From: Deltaproteobacteria bacterium
GTDB lineage: Bacteria; Desulfobacterota; Desulfobacteria; Desulfobacterales; B30-G6
Direction: 5' to 3'
Assembly: GCA_019313725.1 (NCBI GenBank)
Contig: JAFDAT010000165.1
Span: forward strand, 1,587-10,799
Length of the DNA: 9,213 nucleotides
Positions 6,462 through 9,213 of this stretch are shown piece by piece (within the stretch, counting starts at the first letter, position 1; each line of letters opens with the position of its first letter). A program made the translations under genes and the position numbers. Below the pieces are notes generated by a model, which did no database searches, was not told the DNA's origin, and saw only the letters and a program-made list of their open reading frames with translations.

Positions 6462-7502
6462 TTAATCGGTAAACTTGAACTGTGAGGTCTGGCGCCAGGT
6501 GTAGTACGCCGGATCCCGGAAATCATCGATCAGATGATGGGTGAAATCGAGTTCGCATTTTTCAAAAAAACGCTCCCAACCGATTCTCTCTGCCCATTCG
6601 CCCAGGCGTTCGTACTTGTTGGCTCCGGCGGCATAAGCTTCGACCATGTTTTTGATGACCGCGGTTGTGGATGGCCAACGGGGTGCCTCGTTGGGCAGGA
6701 AGGCCACGACAACCTTGGAAAACTTCGGCGCGGAAATACGATTGGAAACCTTTCCGCCGGCCATGATGACGATACCGTCACCCGCCGTATCCGCCAGCGG
6801 CATGGAGGGGCACATGGTGTAGCAGTTGCCGCAGAACATACATCTTTCGTTCTTGACGGCCACACTGTTCAGTTTTTCACCGTTGACCTCGACCTTGGAC
6901 GGCTTGATAGCCGCAGTGGGGCAGGCTGCAATGGCCAGCGGGATTTCACACATTTTGTCCAGGTATTCGTGATCCAGCATGGGCGGCTTGCGGTGATACC
7001 CCAGAATGGCGATATCGGAACAGTGTACCGCGCCACACATGTTCAGGCAGCAGGCCAGGGAAACGCGCAGCTGGGCCGGAAGCCTGTGGTCTTTAAAATC
7101 GTCAAATAGGACATCCATGGTGGCCTTGACCGGGCCGGATGCATCGGTGGCCGGTGTGTGGCAGTGAATCCAGCCCTGGGTGTGGATGATGTTGGTCACA
7201 CCGGCACCGGTTCCGCCCACCGGAAACTTGAAGCTGCCGCCATCAAATTTGCGGCTTTCAAGATCCTGGACCAACGGGTCGACCTTGTCCTTGTTGTCGA
7301 CCATGAACTCGATGTTGTTACGGGTTGTGAAGCGTAGATATCCGTCACAGTGTTTGTCGGCAATTTCGCAGATTTCGCGAATGTGGGTGACGCTCATGAG
7401 GCGTGCGCCGCCGCAGCGAACATCATATTTTTTCGGACCGATGTCGGTAATTCGGTTTTCCATCGGTTTGTCCGGATTATATCCTGAAGAAACAAATGCC
7501 AT
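6462..7502 (-). CDS. dsrB: Dissimilatory sulfite reductase beta subunit, with a 37-residue internal deletion
   Basis: This is the beta subunit of the cytoplasmic DsrAB enzyme that reduces sulfite, with DsrC as sulfur acceptor. Sirohaem-associated [4Fe-4S] ligands are C114, C151, C152 and C156 (in IHCHTP and ACCLNMC). The ferredoxin domain has C194 and the C221-C224-C227 set in ERCMFCGNC. The sirohaem-side TTRNN motif is at 59-63, and the C-terminus RDPAYYTWRQTSQFKF is typical. The protein has 346 residues where family members have about 381. After MAFVSSGYNPDKPMENRITD-IGPKKYD the usual EFFPPVIAKN...VAESGDKVYT segment is missing and the sequence resumes at VRCGGARLM. Adding 37 to every cysteine number gives the Desulfovibrio vulgaris positions as I recall them (151, 188, 189, 193, 231, 258, 261, 264). 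AGGGGG at 7511-7516 overlaps the dsrA stop and lies 8 bases before the ATG. Product identity is certain; whether this form is functional is open. Confidence 0.93.
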   Translation of the reverse strand: MAFVSSGYNPDKPMENRITDIGPKKYDVRCGGARLMSVTHIREICEIADKHCDGYLRFTTRNNIEFMVDNKDKVDPLVQDLESRKFDGGSFKFPVGGTGAGVTNIIHTQGWIHCHTPATDASGPVKATMDVLFDDFKDHRLPAQLRVSLACCLNMCGAVHCSDIAILGYHRKPPMLDHEYLDKMCEIPLAIAACPTAAIKPSKVEVNGEKLNSVAVKNERCMFCGNCYTMCPSMPLADTAGDGIVIMAGGKVSNRISAPKFSKVVVAFLPNEAPRWPSTTAVIKNMVEAYAAGANKYERLGEWAERIGWERFFEKCELDFTHHLIDDFRDPAYYTWRQTSQFKFTD

Positions 7503-7514
7503 GGTAATTACCCC

Positions 7515-8828
7515 CTATCTCAGATGATGTTTTCTGAATTCATTGACGTCACGATCCCAGCCACCTTCAACCTCATCCTCATTCCAGAAGATGTATGGAT
7601 TGGAGCGCGGCTCCTGAACATGCTGCGGAACAGGTTTGATCCCTGTTGCCGTCAATAGCCTCTGAAATCCCTGTCGTTTCATCAGTTCACCGAGGCGTTC
7701 ACGGTTCTTGCCTTCTTCCATCCAGTAATCCCAGATGGCTTCGATGATTTCCTTGATTTCATCATAGGGCTCTTCAGCCTTGATAAACGGAACCAGCATG
7801 GATCCCATCTGGGCACCGTCCAGGATTGGCGCTTTGGCGCCGACCAGCATGGAGAGACCTCTTTCGTCGCCAATTCTCAGGGCTCGCGGCATGACGTTGA
7901 TGCAGTGCATGCAGCGGGTACACTCGCGGGTGTCGATCTTGAGATTTTTGCCGTCCATCCACATGCAGTTGGTGGGGCAGAGGTCGATGACTTCCTTGTT
8001 GATGTCAAATGCTCCCCAGTCGCGACCGGAGTGGGCATTGCCGTTAGGTGGAATCTCGCCGCCCATATAGGCCTGTACGGCTTTCTGATCGATCTTGATG
8101 TCATCCTTCCAGGTACCGATAAAGGAGATATCGGAGCGAGCGATGGATGCCACGCAGCAGTTGGGGCAGCCGTCAAACTTGAATTTGAACTTATAGGGGA
8201 ATGCCGGGCGGTGAAGTTCATCCTGGTACTCCTGGGTCATGTGATAACAGATCGCCTGGGTATCGTAGCAGGCATATTCACAGCGGGCCTGGCCGATACA
8301 GTCGGAGGGCGTTCTCAGGTTGGAGCCGGAGCCGCCAAGGTCCTGGCCCATGTTCTGGGTCAGTTCAAAAAATATTTCTTCCAGCTGGGGGGTTGTCGTT
8401 CCTATGAAGATGATATCCCCTGTTGAACCGTGCATGTTGGTGATACCGGATCCGCGGAATTCCCACAGGTCGCACAGTTTTTTCAGATAGTCCGTGGTGT
8501 AGAATTTAGCACCGGGCTGGTTGATGCGCATGGTGTGAAAATGCGCCACCCCGGGAAACATTTTGGGCTGATCACAGTAACGGCCAATGACGCCGCCGCC
8601 GTAACCGAATACACCGACAATGCCGCCGTGTTTCCAGTGGCAGCGGCCGTGTTCATAAGAAAGTTCCAGCACACCCAAAAGATCATCAACGGCATCCGGG
8701 TCAATCTGGAAATCTATGTTGTTTTCATTCGTTGCCCTTGATGCGGCTTCCTGTTTCAGATCGGACACGAAACTTGGCCACGGACCAGTCTCTAGCTGGT
8801 CCAACATAGGGGTTGCATGCTTTGCCAT
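7515..8828 (-). CDS. dsrA: Dissimilatory sulfite reductase alpha subunit
   Basis: This is the 437-residue alpha subunit of DsrAB, the same length as the Desulfovibrio vulgaris protein, so it appears complete. The sirohaem-linked [4Fe-4S] ligands C177, C183, C221 and C225 are in place (SDCIGQARC and CPNCC). The inserted ferredoxin domain carries C284 (LCPTNC) and C303-C306-C309 (CTRCMHC), with the usual INVMP in place of a further Cys. RCHWKHGG at 62-69 is the conserved region known from dsrAB phylogeny work. The start ATG has GGAGGT at 8835-8840, 6 bases upstream. dsrB begins 12 bases after the dsrA stop. As first gene of the operon it is preceded by a roughly 140-base leader and a strong sigma70-type promoter. 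Expression is expected to be high, as this is a major protein in sulfate reducers. Confidence 0.98.
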   Translation of the reverse strand: MAKHATPMLDQLETGPWPSFVSDLKQEAASRATNENNIDFQIDPDAVDDLLGVLELSYEHGRCHWKHGGIVGVFGYGGGVIGRYCDQPKMFPGVAHFHTMRINQPGAKFYTTDYLKKLCDLWEFRGSGITNMHGSTGDIIFIGTTTPQLEEIFFELTQNMGQDLGGSGSNLRTPSDCIGQARCEYACYDTQAICYHMTQEYQDELHRPAFPYKFKFKFDGCPNCCVASIARSDISFIGTWKDDIKIDQKAVQAYMGGEIPPNGNAHSGRDWGAFDINKEVIDLCPTNCMWMDGKNLKIDTRECTRCMHCINVMPRALRIGDERGLSMLVGAKAPILDGAQMGSMLVPFIKAEEPYDEIKEIIEAIWDYWMEEGKNRERLGELMKRQGFQRLLTATGIKPVPQHVQEPRSNPYIFWNEDEVEGGWDRDVNEFRKHHLR

Positions 8829-8898
8829 CTTTTTACCTCCATTCGAGTTAATATTTAATCTGCCTAAAACCGATATACCCCTTCAGGGTTGTTTTCTG

Positions 8899-8907
8899 TC
8901 ACCTCCT
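8899..8907 (-). promoter_or_regulatory. Orphan Shine-Dalgarno sequence in the dsrA leader
   Basis: AGGAGGTGA on the - strand is a 9-base perfect complement to the usual 16S rRNA 3' end, stronger than the dsrA site itself. No ATG, GTG or TTG follows at a usable distance. The first possibility is a CTG at 8886, opening a 12-codon frame, with an overlong spacer. It may be a ribosome standby site, a leader-peptide site using an unusual start, or chance. Confidence 0.4.
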
Positions 8908-8975
8908 CTCGACTTGTTTTTTATATTGTCTGTAACTAAACGTATCTTTATCGCCTACTGTACAATCAAGGGGGA

Positions 8976-9004
8976 GATATAAAATTAATAATTAACCTTG
9001 TCAA
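8976..9004 (-). promoter_or_regulatory. Main dsr operon promoter (sigma70 type)
   Basis: On the - strand a perfect -35 hexamer TTGACA (9004-8999) is followed, after the ideal 17 bases, by TATATC (8981-8976; four of six -10 positions, including the TATA part). The spacer is highly AT-rich. Transcription would start near 8969, giving a leader of about 140 bases before the dsrA ATG. Weaker alternatives closer to dsrA are TTGATT-17-GATACG (8969-8941) and AAGATA-17-TATAAA (8948-8920). Confidence 0.65.
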
Positions 9005-9008
9005 TAAA

Positions 9009-9020
9009 AAACCATGGTTT
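9009..9020. repeat. 12-base palindrome just upstream of the dsr -35 box
   Basis: AAACCATGGTTT is a perfect palindrome centred about 45 bases before the predicted transcription start, adjoining the -35 hexamer. This is a common position for an activator or repressor dimer. I do not recognise the motif as that of a named regulator. Confidence 0.45.
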
Positions 9021-9031
9021 CATACAGTTAA

Positions 9032-9046
9032 AGAATGGTTAATTCT
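9032..9046. repeat. Inverted repeat AGAAT-N5-ATTCT
   Basis: AGAAT (9032-9036) and ATTCT (9042-9046) are separated by GGTTA. The centre is about 70 bases upstream of the predicted dsr start. Short arms make chance occurrence quite possible; noted because it is one of four dyads in a row. Confidence 0.25.
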
Positions 9047-9049
9047 GGG

Positions 9050-9066
9050 AGAGGCTTAGCGCCTCT
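9050..9066. repeat. Inverted repeat AGAGGC-N5-GCCTCT
   Basis: AGAGGC (9050-9055) pairs perfectly with GCCTCT (9061-9066) around TTAGC. No T-tract follows on either strand, so it is not a standard terminator. It may be a binding site or a weak structure upstream of the dsr promoter. Confidence 0.3.
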
Positions 9067-9090
9067 ATATGGGGGGTCATCGTCGGTGGG

Positions 9091-9110
9091 ATATACGCCA
9101 TATTGTATAT
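9091..9110. repeat. Inverted repeat ATATAC-N8-GTATAT
   Basis: ATATAC (9091-9096) and GTATAT (9105-9110) form a perfect dyad with an 8-base spacer, loosely flanked by GGG on the left and CCC on the right. Its 10-to-14-base centre-to-centre geometry suits a dimeric helix-turn-helix regulator. It is about 130 bases upstream of the predicted dsr transcription start. The regulator, if any, is unknown. Confidence 0.35.
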
Positions 9111-9213
9111 ATTGCCCTGCCAATCACACATTATTTCTACCTTCGTATCCGGTGGAAAAAGACATCGGCATTCCTTTCAAGACAGGACTGTATGACCGGC
9201 CAATCCGGCGAAT

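Larger units (their letters stand above)
8829..9213. other. Regulatory region upstream of dsrA, no clear gene
   Basis: These 385 bases hold the dsr promoter, the dsrA leader and several dyads listed separately. No convincing gene is visible. On the + strand an open frame runs from an ATG at 9035, and from a GTG at 9152, to the window edge. It has no ribosome site and its first part has no protein-like character; the last 20 codons (VEKDIGIPFKTGLYDRPIRR) look more protein-like and might be the beginning of a divergent gene. A 29-codon open frame on the - strand ends at 9124 and could be the tail of a gene upstream. Neither can be decided from this window. Confidence 0.6.

Noticed and set aside
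8783..8844. Small out-of-frame ORF across the dsrA start (ATG GAG GTA...) on the - strand
   Set aside because: Its ATG overlaps the Shine-Dalgarno sequence of dsrA and it has no ribosome site of its own. It is best explained as a by-product of the dsrA start region.
9035..9213. Open frame on the + strand running off the right edge (ATG 9035 or GTG 9152)
   Set aside because: There is no ribosome site at either start, and the first part overlaps the dyads upstream of the dsr promoter and reads like non-coding sequence. The last 20 codons might be real, but too little is visible to annotate a gene.
9124..9213. 29-codon open frame on the - strand ending in TGA at 9124-9126, possible tail of an upstream gene
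   Set aside because: Such a short frame is expected by chance, another - strand frame is also open for about 24 codons, and I recognise no family in it.
1..9213. CRISPR arrays, tRNA or rRNA genes, insertion sequences
   Set aside because: I looked for repeated spacer-like units, cloverleaf segments, rRNA-like stretches and transposase motifs on both strands and saw none. The window is ordinary chromosomal gene order.

Overview
The window reads as chromosomal DNA of a sulfate-reducing member of Desulfobacterota (the former Deltaproteobacteria, probably Desulfobacteria-like). The key evidence is a complete reductive-type dissimilatory sulfite reductase locus, dsrA-dsrB-dsrD-dsrN, in which the presence of dsrD marks the reductive (sulfate/sulfite respiring) form. 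A periplasmic multihaem cytochrome of the c3 family lies close by. The genus cannot be fixed from the sequence alone.

Left half, all on the + strand: the 3' end of rmuC overlaps mltA (lipoprotein lytic transglycosylase) by 4 bases. A 148-base gap with two inverted repeats follows. Then comes a Tat export pair, tatB-like and tatC, overlapping by 14 bases. A 126-base gap carries a plausible sigma70 promoter and a Fur-box-like dyad, and leads into a four-haem cytochrome c3-family gene. That gene ends at a perfect 22-bp hairpin that serves as a terminator in both directions.

Right half, all on the - strand, converging on that terminator: transcription starts at a strong TTGACA-17-TATATC promoter near 8976-9004 and runs through dsrA, dsrB, dsrD, dsrN and a PrmA-like methyltransferase gene. 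DsrA and DsrB form the catalytic sulfite reductase. DsrD is its small activator. DsrN amidates the sirohaem cofactor. The methyltransferase overlaps dsrN by 4 bases, so it is translationally tied to sirohaem maturation, but its substrate is unknown. A strong GC hairpin with a short T-tract sits between dsrB and dsrD and probably lowers expression of the accessory genes relative to dsrAB.

The most striking observation is that DsrB lacks 37 contiguous residues near its N-terminus. The deletion is in frame, falls between residues 27 and 28, and all cofactor cysteines downstream are intact. It is either a real unusual variant or a collapse in the assembly. Other points of interest are the uncharacterised methyltransferase in the dsr operon, the row of dyads upstream of the dsr promoter, and a full-strength Shine-Dalgarno sequence in the dsrA leader with no start codon behind it.
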